A DNA stretch of 64,000 bases from Platerodrilus igneus. Lineage: Eukaryota > Arthropoda > Insecta > Coleoptera > Lycidae. The notes under the pieces were generated by a model that was not told the DNA's origin, made no database searches, and worked only from the letters and a program-made list of their open reading frames with translations. The position numbers and the translations under genes are program-made. The stretch covers positions 7,502,001 through 7,566,000 of the forward strand of contig JARFIW010000139.1 of assembly GCA_036346225.1 (NCBI GenBank). The letters run 5' to 3'. This document shows positions 45,413 to 58,966 of this stretch, in pieces. Within the stretch, counting starts at the first letter, position 1; every line of letters starts with the position of its first letter.

Positions 45413-46085
45413 GTAGGAGGAATATAGCAATCCTGTGACTTCATTTCCTCCCGAATCCCTCATTTTCTCCCAAATTTACATGTAAATCCCCATAAGGAGG
45501 AAATGAGGGAATCCCTCATTTCTTCCCTCATTTGCTCTCGAATCCCTCATTTCCTCCAAAATTTACATGTAAATCCCCATAAGGAGGAAATGAGGGAATC
45601 TCCTCATTTCCCTCCTCATTTTCCTCACTCATCTGGACCAAATAGTTTTCTTCGACTATATGTAAATCCCATAAGGTGGACATGTGGAGATTAATCTTAG
45701 CATCCACAATGTAAATTTCCATAAGGCGGAAATGAGGAGAAGCCCTCATTTCCACACACATTTACATGTAAATCCCCATAAGGAGGAAATGAGGAAATCT
45801 CCTCATTTCCGCCTTATGGAAATTTACATTGTGGATGCTAAGATTCATCTCCACATTTCCACCTTATGGGATTTACATATAGTCGAAAAAAACCTGAGGA
45901 AAATGAGGGGCAATGGGAGATTCTCATTTCCTCCTTTATTTAATGTAAATTTTGGAGGAAATGAGGGATTCGAGAGAAATGAGGGAAATGAGGATTCTCA
46001 TTTTCCTTTATTTACATGTAAATTTGGGAGGAAATGAGGGATTCGGAAGAAAATGAGGTCACAGGATTGCTATATTCCTCCTACT
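45413..46085. mobile_element. Large foldback element with nested ATGAGG repeats
   Basis: The left end gtaggaggaatatagcaatc and right end gattgctatattcctcctac are inverted copies. Homology continues inward in mirror order to a centre near 45750 (for example tttccataaggcggaaatgag at 45717 against its complement at 45807). Within each arm short units (tttacatgtaaatccccata, ggaggaaatgaggga) recur several times. The whole 670 bp can fold into one hairpin. It has no coding capacity, and the open frames read through the repeats. No clear target duplication is visible. Confidence 0.85.
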
Positions 46086-46479
46086 TACTATATAACTATT
46101 ATTACATAGATCTCAAAGAAAAGAATAAATACAGAAAAAATATAAATAGAATTTCTGGAGTCCATAAGATACTAAATTGTCATATAATTACACAGACAAA
46201 GTTTTTATCAGAAGTTAACGGCATGATGTTGGATGGTACAATGTTCTATTCCAATTTCTAACGCGAATCAATGACGTTACTCTCTTTTTATCGGCAGTAA
46301 GATTGCTGTTTTGTTGCAACTTACCAAGTCCCACTATGCTTCATGTCCATATACCCGACGCAATCAACATAGTTAATAATCTGTGTATGATTTACAGTTT
46401 CGGTCAAGATATACAATTTTCCCACCATAGACCTTTCCTTTAATTATCACCGATATTAGTCCTGAATGACATGTGTTGG

Positions 46480-46670
46480 CCTATCCGTCAAATTTCAACA
46501 AGGTCACTTTTCATTAATTCGATTTATTTGGTATATTTCCTTCCCAGTTAATTTTCAACATCTTCCTATAAAAATCAAGTCTCAAAGCTTCAATCTTTCT
46601 TCTCAGTATTTCCCCCATAGTCCATACCTAACAACAATACAATGCTACACTTTATACAAATGTTTATACT
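46480..46670 (-). pseudogene. Possible LINE tail fragment
   Basis: On the minus strand an R-I-E-A-L-R-L-D-F-Y-R-K-M-L-K-I-N-W stretch (about 46530-46590) resembles the E-A-F-E-M-W-C-Y-R-R-M-L-K-I-S-W block of LINE ORF2 tails. It lies downstream, in that orientation, of the reverse-transcriptase piece at 47227-47520. Confidence 0.45.
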
Positions 46671-47226
46671 AGTAACTACCTTGTCATATTTCATTATGTA
46701 GTTTGAATACTTTCTGCATTTTACACTTTCTATATCACGTTTTAATAAAAGTTTACTTTTACATTTGGAAGATTACTCAATTATACGAGCCGCCTATGAT
46801 GAGTCGGTGTTCCATATTTATTGCAATTAAATGACCTAATTTAACTGTAAATAATAAAGCGGCTACATATCTTCGAATGCTAGAAATATGATCAAATTTA
46901 TTACCACTCTATAATGGGGTTTCCCTGAAGCACTCTTCAGAAAACAATTCTACAATGCATTCGTGTAATAAGTTCACTATGTTTCGAATGTTGGCTTGCG
47001 TGGTTTCTCTTGTGATAATATTATATACCCCACCGGAAAGTTACAAAATCTTTATGGTCAAACTTGCTTTCTTTTATGTAAGTGGTAGATAATTGAAGGG
47101 TAGTTTCTCTTTAATAGAAATTTTAACATTTTCAGCCAGGATTGTAACCCATGTTCTCCTGATTTTAACCCACATTCTGAGCCCGGATACTAATCACATT
47201 CTTAGGTTCTTTTACCTTGATTTGGT

Positions 47227-47520
47227 TTAAGAAAGTTGTTTTTTGTGATTATTTACAACTACTCTTCTGTTTTTATATTTCAAATCTATCTTTTGCAACT
47301 TCTCAAATGTCTTCTCCCATTTGACGTTATTAAATGATTTTTCTAAATTTATAACGACCAAATATGTCAGTTTATTCTTCAATATTCTACCTCCTATCAG
47401 CAATTTTAGATGTAGAGCTACTTCTCTTTTATTCTTATTTTTTTTTAAACTAAATTGGTCTTTCTTAAGTAAATAAGCTGCTTTCGTTAAAAAATCGCTC
47501 AATGGTACATGTATTTTCTA
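47227..47520 (-). pseudogene. LINE reverse-transcriptase fragment
   Basis: A 91-codon minus frame carries F-S-L-K-K-N-K-N-K-R-E-V (the Q-x-G-F-x-x-G-x-G-T-R-E-A segment), L-K-L-L-I-G-G-R-I-L-K-N-K-L-T and V-V-I-N-L-E-K-S-F-N-N-V (the F-x-D-L-E-K-A-F-D-x-V motif, with the catalytic Asp replaced by Asn). The tail matches R-R-V-V-x-N-N-H-K. This is the fingers and palm motif A of a non-LTR reverse transcriptase. It is truncated on both sides. Confidence 0.75.
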
Positions 47521-47529
47521 ATTAAAAAT

Positions 47530-48000
47530 CTAAGATGAGTTTTGGTCGTTTTTTGTACCCTTTAAGGTCGTTCATTCGAGGATCACAGTATTGCTTGATA
47601 TAAAGTTATTTTATTTGTGCGTAATCTTTTTGTCATACAATAATATGATTCGTAATCCTGCTATTTGACTTACAGGACCACTAAATATTTCGAAAAAGCT
47701 GAATTCAATGGAAAACGGGTAATTTTTAAAGAAACATCATTTAAGAGAAACTTTATAGACATTTTATTATTCACGTCTTCAAAATTTTTATACTCATATT
47801 GACATAATTTTAAACGCCGATCATAGTTTGTTTAAACTAGTACATGTATAGCTTTTTTTATTTGCATGCGTTCGTGTTCCTTTGAATTAATGTTTCAGAG
47901 TTTATAAACAAGACTATTAAGACAAATTCTCCCAATAAGTGCTAGTTTTTCTGAATTTTTTCAAGAAACATTTATTCTTAGTACAAATTTGTGATAAATA
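47530..48000. other. Interval without recognised genes
   Basis: AT-rich sequence of normal texture, ending where the homopolymer-rich anomalous block begins. Nothing recognised. Confidence 0.5.
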
Positions 48001-49929
48001 TATAGTTAATCAAAGTTTTCCCCCTTTAAAGGGCCCCAAACCCCCCATAAAACAAACCCCACCTGTTTAGGGTCCAATTTTCAAACCAAATTGCTCTTTG
48101 GGTTATCCATAAAGGACCCCATTTTACAACCAAACCCCTCATTTTAAAAACCAAAAAAATTTAAAAAAAATTTACTTAAGATTTAAATTAACCTTTAAAC
48201 CAAAGAAAATCCCTCCCTTTTTTACAACCCATAGGCCCAAACCCGACTTTCCAAACCCCGGAGATTAAACTTTTATTTCCATCCAGGGCCCCTTTTGTTT
48301 GGATTAATTTAAAAATAAATTTTCCAGCCCCAACCCAAAAATTTTAAGATTTCTTACCGTTGCGATTTGACCGTCCTTATAAATTTTTTATACATGTAGC
48401 ACATCTTGTAGTCTAAATTTTAACAGAATCTGTAAACAGATTTGAAATCGGACCACGCCCTGCAAAGTTACACATATACCCTCTGCGAGATAAATCTTTC
48501 TCCACATTTCCACCCACGAGATAAACCTACCTTGTTTGGTATCAATCAATATTAGAATTTTCTCAGCTACACAAATCTCTTTAAATTTTTCACATAGCAC
48601 CATCCCCAGAGAGCTACCCCATTTTAAGTTTTCTTACCTGTAGCGTCCTTATAAATTTTTTTATACATGTAGCACATCTTGTTAGTCTAGAATTTTATTA
48701 GAATCCGAATCTGCAAACAGATTTAAAACAGGGACCACCCTTACCATTTTACACACCTCTAAATTATAACTTTCGTGCAGCTAATACCTAAAGAAAATCT
48801 AAAAACAATTCTTAAAACTTTTATTACAAACAATTTTTACTAATACAGTTTAAATTTGTAAACCACATTTCTAAATACATATTTACAATTTTTATTTTAA
48901 CCTAGAACTCATATCGGCTATACTTATTAATATTTATTTCTAAATAGAGCACTTTTCCAAAGACCATCGGACCCGCATGTTTCAAATTCCTCTGATTTGT
49001 TTATGTTTGCTTAAGACCTCATATTTTCCAACAAAGACGTTAAACCACATTTTTGGTTTAAAGGTTACCCGGATTCCCCTTCTTGGTATAACCCTATCGC
49101 AATAGATTTTTAAAGCTAAACTTTTTTTTTAATCGATAAACGCTTTCGTCCAACACCGGACCATGTGTTTTTTTGCGTCACCTGCGGTAAATTTGCACCC
49201 AACCGCCAGGCGTATACTCTTTTTTTTTCCCGTAAAGATGGGATTTACTTTAACCCGACCTTAACATACGGTTGTTTTCGTCCAAAGTCGATTAGTTCGG
49301 CATTTAATGAAACCCCTTTTCCTTGTGTGCTTTCCCATCTAAACGCATAAAACCATTAAACCCCGTCGGAAAAACCAACGCTGGCGATCCCAGACCCCTG
49401 TCCTTGACTCCTCCTGGTAAGAACTCAAGGCTCCATTTAAAACGTTGCCATTTTACAAAAAATCCCATAAAGACTTGTTTAACAAAATTAAACTAAAAGT
49501 TTACTAAATTTATTTCTTAACCCTTTAAACAAAAAAATTTTGAAACCAAAGGTTGGGCCAACAAAATCATCCTTTTGGGCAAACCCCCCAATATTTGGGC
49601 TTTAAATGCGGCCGGGACGAAAGTTTCCCAAACGGCCTATTTTAAAAAAAGGGTGTGAACCCAACCTTTGTAAAGGGTTTTAAATCCCTTTCCCCAAAAA
49701 CCATTTAAAAACCCCGTTTAAACCCCAAAACTATTTTATAACCCAAAAAAGGAAAGGCCCAATTTTTGGGAAACCGGCCCAAAGCTTTTTAAAATTTTCC
49801 AAATTTTTATTTTTAGGTTATTTTAAAAATTTTTTCCCCTTATTCCCGAAACATTTTAAGCACAACCGTTATTTTCAAAAACCCCCCATGTTTGTTGCTC
49901 CGTAATGTGGGGATAGACTTTATTTTCCA

Positions 49930-50570
49930 TTTTACACATAATTCGTGGTTGTTTCGTACAAGATCCTTTAACAGCTGGCGGGCTGAACGTTTACGGCAAT
50001 GACATACCGTGCTGTTTTCCTTGTGTCGCTGTAAGTTGCCCATTCTCGTAAAAGCGATACCGCAAGACCCACAGTTTAAGACTTTGCTGCGACGGATGTA
50101 TAAACAACGCTGGACGATGTTACACCACGACATTTGTTCTGGTGCCGTTTGGAGCATCCTCCTGGTAAAGTAGACGTCCAGGGCTCGCATTTAAAAACGT
50201 TTGCAGGTACCATTTTGTACAAAACAAAATCCGCACTATAAGACTTGACTTGTAAGCGAACTAACTTATAACTAAAGAGTTTACTCAGCGTACCTGCTTT
50301 ATGTACCCTATAGAATGCAAACCGAAGGTTTCGAAGATACCGAACGAAGTTGAGGATTCAGCGGGAACTAAATGAGTCATAATCCTTGCTGCTCGTCCAA
50401 TACATTTAGCGCCAATGCATGCACTGGTTCGCTTCGTTGATGGTGCGAATGCCGTTAGTAAAAACATCGGAAACGTCTTCCATGTTATACGGATGCGTGC
50501 ATATTAAAAATCCAAAGGGTGATAGCACACCACACAAATTGTGTGCAAGTCGTGCTGTAGCCCCCCAACA
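49930..50570. repeat. Left arm of large inverted duplication
   Basis: Complementary to 56380-56900. Shared landmarks include the complement of catgttatacggatcgtgcat-type sequence, ggacgagcagcaag, and ctgaatcctcaacttcgttc. Identity is high in places but interrupted by indels. Confidence 0.8.
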
Positions 50571-53500
50571 CAATTTTAACCTTAAAACCCCAAAAAACGT
50601 AATAACACCCAAAACAAAAATTTAATAAAGAATTGGAATCTTAAAAATATAAATTTCCCAAATAAACAACTTTTCCGCCCCCCGTGTTTACCCAAATGCT
50701 GGGTTTCTTCCTCGTAAAAATTTTAATTCCTGAAGGAAAACCCAGGGAGGATCATCCAAACCCCCCCTGGAACCCAGCCCCAAAGCCCTTAGCGTGGCCT
50801 AACCCGGCCTTTTTCGGGAAACCCACCTTTTCAAAAGAAACTTTTAAAGCGCAACATTTTAAAAATTTCATCCCAACATCCCAAAACTTTAACCATTTTT
50901 TTTTTAAATTTACTGGGCAGCTTTTCACCCCCATCCTTTCAATAAAGTGAAAAACTCAGGCGAATGGGGCCTCTGTTTTTTGTTCGCCGAAGCCTTCCTT
51001 CGTAAAGCCGAACGCAGCCCACATTAAGTTGCTTCCCCTGCGGTTTAAAACCCACGTTGTGTTGCACTTTTGGGAAATAAGCAAGGGCCGGAAAAAACCG
51101 TTTCAACCAAGGTCAAACCCAAAACCCGTTGCTTTTTCTTTAAACAAAGGTTTTACGACCCTTTTTCCAAGAAGCAAACCAAAGGTTTCAAAACCGCCGA
51201 AAGGTTTGGGGTTATCGCAAATCTTCTTCCTCATTTCTACCCAACCACACCGCTCGGTGCGATGCCTTATTAAACCAGGCTTTCCTTCCAATGGACAAAA
51301 ACGGAAACACCAGGGCAACGGCGAGTTGCTTACTTAACCAAAACCTTTAAAAACAGGGTAACTACAATCAAACCCAAAAATTTATTTTTCCTCATTAAAA
51401 TAAAGGTAAACCAAATATTTTCCCCTTTGCTTACAAATTTACCCCATTTCCCCAACCCCACGGTTAAAATTTTTGTTTTAATTTGCTTATTCCCCAAATA
51501 CAATTTTCAAAACCGTTAAACTGAACTCACCCACTCCTTTAATTGCGAAAAGTACCCCTTTACGAGGAACGTAAAGCACAAAAATTCAAGACTCCGTTTT
51601 TCAGAAATTAAATTTGCTCGGTTTCCATTTCGCAACGTCACCACGTTTTTTAACCTAATTCGTATTCCAAAAAGGTTAACCATTCTTCAACCCGATTCCC
51701 TTCAAAGAAAATAGAAAATCCATTTTCTCCCGGGTTCCTTCAAATTACACCAAAACAATTTGGCCGAAATTTAAACCTTTCCGAACTTTATCGTATCAAA
51801 CTGAGTTGCTAAACTAACAATTTGCAAGTAAAATGCAACCCTTTTCGTAACATCTGTTGCAGAGCGCGCGTTTTAACCAAGGCCCAAAAGGCTCATTCTA
51901 TCAAGTAGCACCCGCACAACCAATTTACAAAATTTTGTTAAGCCTTAAATTCCTTTTAACACTAATTCGTTGAAACCTTTCATTAACGAAACCATACATC
52001 CGCCACCGCTTGAACGAAATCCAGGGGTAGATTCCCGAAGATTCAATAGGCCCACACGACCATTCCGGGTTGGTGAAACCAACGTTTTGGGGGCCCCGGG
52101 TTTGTTTTATTTGAAACCCTTTTAGAACTAAAATAAAACCCAAACCGCAAATTTTAAACCCGCCCTTCCAAACCTAAATAACCTTTTTTTCTTTCTTTAA
52201 AACCCCCCCACCCCCCAAGCACAGGTTTTCCCTTTTTTTTCCGGCATTTTTTTCCAGGTCCCATTCCTAAAAACATTTTACCTTTAAAAAATTTTACCAA
52301 ATTTCCCTTTCCCCTTTTTAAAGGGCCCCAAAAAAACCCCTTTTTTAAAGGGAATAAAATTTGAACCTTTTTGCCACAAAATTTTTTTTTTCCCTTTCTT
52401 TATTTAAAGGTTTTTAAACAAAACCGGCAATCCCCAAAGTTTTCCCCTTTTGGAAATTTCCAAAAAACCCCAAAACCCCCGAAAGGTTTTTCCAACCCTT
52501 TTTTTTCCCGAGTTTCCCCAGGGAAAGGTCAAACGGCCCCAAATTTAATAAACTCCTCAACGCTGGGTTTTAACCCCCCCAAAAATGGTTTATTCGTCCC
52601 CGTCCCAAACCAAACCCCAAAACCCAATTTCCACAAAACTTTTAAACCTTTTTTAAAGAACTTTTATTGACCCATTTGTTTTCAAAAAAAGGGGAAAGCC
52701 ATGGGAAAAAGGGGGTAAAAAATTACCCCTCCGAACCCCAAAACCGGGTAAAATTCACCCAAATTCCCCAAACCCGAAAACTTGGGACACATTAAAGGAA
52801 AACCAGTGAAAAGACCAATTTTCCTTTTTTTTTCCTTAAAACCTTAAGGTTTTAAAAAAATTTGGCCCCGGGCCCCTTTAATTTTTCCTTTTCTCCTGGC
52901 CACCTTGGTTTTAAGGAAAACCAAAAAAATTAGGTTTAATTTTTAAAAAAATAAAATTGGTATATGGTATTTCAATTCTTGGTAAAATTTTTTTGGGTTT
53001 TTGGGGGGGAATTTCAAATTTTAAAATTTCCCCTTGGGTTTTAAACTTCTCCTACAATACCATATTGTACGATTGTGGCTTATCGGTAACAACATATTCA
53101 ATCCCAATTGTCCCACTTTAAAAATGAGAAAATTTTTTCTTTAAAGTATTAAGTCTAGCTAAACATGATCTAAATGATTAATTTTCCTTTTGGGAATAAA
53201 GTGAAACCGAAAATGGGATTTGGATTATGGTGTTACGAAAATAGGCAACAAAATCGGTAAAAATATTGGTAATATTTGATGTAAGGGAAATGCCTGGTGG
53301 ATAACCCAAAAGAAATTTTTGACAAATAATTTTTAAAATTTGACCTTTTGACCCGAACAAACATTGCAAACAAAAAAATTTTACCAAAAAAAATTTGTTC
53401 ATTTAAACATTACAAAAAGTTTAGATTTTTTCCCTAAGGTGTTAAACTAAGTTTTTTGGAAAATAAAAGTGGGCGGGGAAATTATAAAAGGACCCAAGCA

Positions 53501-56379
53501 TTAATAAAAATTCCAAAATTATATGGTTTCCATCAAAGTGGAACTGCAATGTTGTTGGCTTTTTGGGGGCTCCGAATTATTGACGAACCGGTTACTACTT
53601 TTACATGGATGAACCCAAGATTTTGCGGGTTATTTACAAATGGAAAATTTTTTACAAAATAACTTTGATAAGGGGTCGGAAAAGGTAAATTTTATTGAAA
53701 GTAAACTTGGAATTGATTGTTTAAATGGCAACCCTGGTTGATTAACAACAAAGTGTGGAAAACAAGTCCTGGTGTTAAAAACAACTTGGCAACATAACTA
53801 GATTTTTACGTTGTCCAGATGTACGTTTGGGAAAATTTGCGCATTTGGCTAAAGAAAGGATTAGCGAAACGACAAAACAATTGTGCAAGGGTACAGGCGG
53901 AACGGTTTAACCCTTGACTGGGTTTTTTGGAAGATTTTAAACCAAAGGGAATTATGGTACCACTTGAAAATTGGAGAAGATGGCAAGTAAAAATAGCTGC
54001 TGTTTAGTTAAATAACCGTACGTACGTGTATTGGGGAATGGTTACAAAGAAATTGCGGGCTTGAAATTTTTCCGAAAACCAAAAGAAAGGGAAAATTGAT
54101 AAAGTATGTGCTTTGGCTTTAGTTTTAACTATTTACCCGAAATTTTTGGGTGTGGGGGAAACAGAAGTAAAATAAAAATTTAAAAGTGCTAATTAAAGAG
54201 GTAGCATATTTTAAAATCTTAACACATTTTCAATTCCAAAAAATATCAGGAATTGGGATTGTTAACCCCATTCCCGAGGTTGCGACAACGCGTTTGGTAG
54301 CTCTTCCGTTTACGCTAAAGGTTCCCCAATTATGCCCGCAATGGAAGGAAAAGACAACTGGTTGAGGAAATGGATGCCGGGTTGACTACATGGCACTGCG
54401 AAACCGTCAAAGATGTGTTGCGCATCTTTTGGAAAATGAGGAAGAATTAAAAGATTATTTTTGGTCGTGGAGACTTAATTGGGGTTTCCTTTGCGGGGGG
54501 GGGAAAAAAAAAAAAGGATGGTACTAAATCCGTATCTTTTAAAAGGTTATTCTAAAAAACGTTTTATCAAAATGGCGATAACAAAACGAACAAGGAATGC
54601 GGGTTTCGTAACCCGTACCCCACGCAAAGGGCGTAAACTTGTATACCTAGTAAAGAACCTTTCGGATCATTTAAAACCGAGGGTCTTAAACCTATAACAA
54701 CCATATATTCCCAAAAGTGGTGGAATCAACTACAACGTGTGTGGGAGAAAAGGATTTTCCAATACCGACGAAGAAGTCGATCAAGCAACAAATACGTATG
54801 CAGGATATAGTGGAAAGCTGGATTGTGGCTTCACGAAGGAATGGATCTGGTTGTTTGGGAATCAAAACAAATATGGGAAACTTGGTACATTTTAAATTCG
54901 AAAACCTAACGGTCTTTATGTATCAAACTATTGGTTGAAAAGGAGATGAAGACGGTGTCGTTTAAAAAGCTGCGAATAAAATTAGATAAAATTAAAACCA
55001 CTGAAACAAACATGAAAGGACTGTCTTCTGTGTTTTTGTTTAAAATTGTTTAAATGACTCCGTTGGTATTTATTTTTAAATTTGTTTGTTAATGTCAGAA
55101 TAAACATTTTATAATAGTATATAACATTGTTCTTTTTTATAAAAGGCTGTACGTTACCCCGAAATAGCAGTCGCACGAGGGGTCCGGGCCGGCATGGGCA
55201 GGGTGCTGGGGGTGCGCATGGGCAGGGGTGCATGCGATGCTCATGGGCTGGGTTTGTTCGTACACGAGGGAAGCGGATGTTAACAGTCCCAAGCATTTTT
55301 ATTTGGATGGTATCAGTACTTGCCGCGTATGTATCCGGGGTACGATTTGCACGCTTTTAATAAAATTGTTTATCGAGGGAAGATGACAAAGGTAATTATT
55401 CCAAAGTACAACAATCTACGCTGGGGCTGATATGATGTTGTTTATATTTGTATGGATTTTGTAAATCTTTTATATATTAGTTTTAAGATTCCATAAAAGT
55501 TCTTCCCCCTTCCAAATCCTTCCGCTTCTATCCTGGTTGACGGTATATGTTATCTCCACGTGGTATTCGCTAGATTTCTAAGAAATTAAAGTTTCCATGT
55601 ACGTAGCACCAGTCATTGGGAAATGGTCGAAATGTGGAACCTATAAAGGCGATTATTAATTGTGGTTAGAAAATAGTAGTTTTCTGGACTAAATAAAATA
55701 GCTTAGACTGTTAATGTATATGGTTACATACTCGTACACATCCACAAACATCTGTTTACGTCCACAATGGCGTACCGGTGTTTTGTTTAACAAATAGTAG
55801 GAAAGATAGTCAGGTGTTAGTGCGTGAAGCCCATAGGATTAAAAAGAACGGTGGGGGGATGTATGGTGGTTCCGTTAGAATAATCGAAAGTGGTTAATCA
55901 ATCGTATTAGATGTTTAAATAAGCGAAAGTGTAAAGGCCTACATAAACAAAAATTAATACCGACAAAAGTGGCGATGTGCTACACTTATAAAGAAAGTAT
56001 GGAATGGTGCTTTTAGCGGCCCTACCGTAAAAAGGGCGACTGACTTTTCCAAAACTACAAGAATAGCAGTAGCGCGAGAAGGGGTATGCATGTATTATAC
56101 AGTTGCTGCGTTGCGCGTAGCTCGGATGTGTAATTGATCACAAAATATGGTTTACGGAAGCTCGAACGTGCACTTAAATTTAATCTATAATTAACCACGG
56201 TCTAAAATGAAATTGGTTAATTTAATCGCTGCATATACTTGCGGTGATTCATTTGAAAATATTCAAGCCTACCATTCCTAAAATATGACGTAAGTTTTAA
56301 AATTAAATTGTTTATTAGTAAGTATCCTGTGAAACAAGTTGGTATTTTCAGGGTTTAAAGTGTTTTGGTTATAGAGCAC

Positions 56380-56900
56380 TGCATCTTTCAGCACGACTTG
56401 GTGTGCGTGTGCTAACCCCTTTGGAAATATGCACGATCCGTATAACATGGAAGACGTTTTCCGATGTTTTTAACGGGCCCATTCGCACGCTAAATGTATT
56501 GGACGAGCAGCAAGATTATGACTCATTTGTTCCCCGCTGAATCCTCAACTTCGTTCGGTATCTTCGAAACCTTCGGTTTGCATTCTTATACATAAAGCAG
56601 GTACGCGAGTAAACTCTTTAGTTATGTTAGTTCGCTTACAAGTAAGTCTTATAGTGCGGATTTTGTTTTGTACAAAATGGTACCTGCAAACGTTTTTAAA
56701 TGCAACCCCCTTTCCGGGGGATTTGGACCAGAACAAATGTCGTGGTGAACATCGTTTGCTTATACATCCGTCCGCAGCAAAGTTTAAACTGTGGGCTTGC
56801 GGTATCGCTTTTGGTGGGCAACTTACAGCGACACAAGGAAAACAGCACGGTATGTCATTAAGCCGTAAACGTTCAGCTCAACCTGCGTTTAACAACCCGT
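56380..56900. repeat. Right arm of large inverted duplication
   Basis: Mirror of 49930-50570. It is followed outward by a T homopolymer and by copies (57150-57290, 57500-57620) of the segment also present at 48380-48500 and 48630-48730. Confidence 0.8.
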
Positions 56901-56996
56901 ATGGCTGACCATAAAGCCCATGTGGATAGGGATTTTTTGGAACAAAAAATTTACGAAATTGAAAAGTACAACTACACAAAAAAGTTTTAATCCGGC

Positions 56997-57124
<128 letters not shown>

Positions 57125-58164
57125 TCCCGGTAGGTTTAAATCTCGTGGGTGGAAAAATGTGGAAGATTTATCCGGCAGAGGGTATATGTGTACTTTCAGG
57201 GCGTGGTCCGATTCAAATCTTTTACGATTGGTCATAAAATTCTAGACTACAAGATGTATTATTATAAAAAAATTTATAGGAAGGTCAAAGTCGCTAACTG
57301 GTAAGAAATCTTAAAAATAGGGTAGCCGGGAATTGCATTATTCTAAAAATTTTGGTTTCGTAGCTGAGGAAAATTTCTAAATTAATTGATAAAAAATAGG
57401 TTTATTTGAAAAGATCAATGGCTAAAGTCGAAGAAAATTATTGTTATTAGTTAGAGCAAGAGAAAATTTGGATCAGGACTTTAAAGGGGTATAAAACTTT
57501 GCAGGCGTGGTTCGATTTCAAATCTGTTCAGATTCCGTAAAATAGACTACAAGATGCATCGCATGCTAAAAAATTTATTAAGGACGGCCAAAAGTGCTCA
57601 GGTAAATCTTAAAATGGGTAGCTCCCTTGGGATTTGCAATCTAAAAACTAAAATTGGTAGCTGAGAAAATTTAATTTAATTATTCCAAACAAGTAGTTTA
57701 TTGGGTGGAAAATTGGAGAAAGATTTATCTCCGGGTGGAAAAATGCGGGTGTACGTTTAATTAAAATTGTGACAAATTACGGGGTGTTCACCCTTTGGAA
57801 TTCATCTAAATAAGACTTTATAGTCAATTAACATGTAAATTGTCCGATGTGTGAAATAGGAAGCTTGGAAATAGGGCCTGGTTCGCATAAATGGTCTTAA
57901 CTAAATGGTTTACCCAAATTAATCTTTAGACCCTATTTAATTAAGTAAGCAGGTGCTTAATCTGTTTATGTTTTGTGAAAAGTATATGTCAAAGTGAAGT
58001 GATGAATAATTTGTAGTTTAATTAATGCTCTTATGAAATAATAATAAACTTAAGTTGAACCAGTGATGGAAATGCAACCCAAAATCCCTTCCTTTGAAGG
58101 GTCACTAAATAAAAATAAATTTAGTGCGCTACTGTGTCAGTAGATAGTTATTTCTACTACAATT

Positions 58165-58963
58165 GCCAATTCTACGAAACTGAATTTGAAAACGAATACA
58201 GTTTGGTGGCTATGGACTACTTTACCAAATGGACTGAGGCATATGCCATGTCCACCCTGAAGCAGCAACCGTCGCTAACGTATTAGTCCAAAAGCATTTC
58301 TGCTATTTTGGAATACGTTTGGAGCTGCATGCTAACCAGGGCAGAAATTTTAAGTCGACGCTATTTCAAGAAGTTTGCCAATTGTTGGGGATAAGAAACA
58401 CCCGAAGGACACCGTTTGCATTCTCAATCGGATGATGTGGCAGAATGCATAAACCGCACCTTGGGAAAACATCTCTCCAAGGTAGTCTCTGAACATCAAA
58501 GAGACTGGGACCAATACATATTCTTATTTTTATTAACCTACCGATCTGTGGTTCGCGAAGGTTCTGGACAGACTACCGCATGCGCTATGCTGGGACGTGA
58601 GCTGCGTTTACTATGTGACTTTAAGTTTGGTAATAAACCTGGAGAAGACATTGTGGACGAATGTTATGTCGAGAGACTCGAGCAAAAATGTATGACGTCC
58701 ATGGAGACGTAAGAAAGAATATTCAGCTTGCGGGCGACCGGATGAAGACCAGGTATCAAAGCACAAGAGTCTGTATTTCCAACGTGAGACCACGAATGGT
58801 TGTAGGCGGGGGAGCGGATTGTCACCAAAGTTAAAAAAATCGGGAGGGTCCTTACGAAGTACTGAAACGATTCAACGATGTAGTATATAGAATTCGTAAG
58901 CGCCCAAAATACAAAACGCTAGTGGTGCACATTAACAGACTGGCATCTTACGACAATGACGAC
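58165..58963 (+). pseudogene. Ty3/gypsy integrase, decayed
   Basis: Starts within the catalytic core: L-V-A-M-D-Y-F-T-K-W-T-E-A-Y-A (about 58200-58245, first Asp present). After a frameshift at 58258 it continues T-V-A-N-V-L-V-Q-K-H-F and L-E-L-H-A-N-Q-G-R-N-F (about 58322-58354; the family has S-D-Q, so the second Asp is Asn). After a second shift near 58410 come H-S-Q-S-D-D-V-A-E-C-I-N-R-T-L (Glu present, about 58450) and W-D-Q-Y-I-F-L-F-L-L-T-Y-R-S. The C-terminal region ends V-V-H-I-N-R-L-A-S-Y before TAA at 58964. Everything upstream (zinc-binding part, reverse transcriptase, protease, gag) is missing; it begins shortly after the anomalous block. Confidence 0.88.
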
Positions 58964-58966
58964 TAA

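Noticed and set aside
45684..46037. 117-codon plus-strand open frame
   Set aside because: It translates the modules of the foldback element; the opposite strand gives an equally long frame. It is a repeat artefact.
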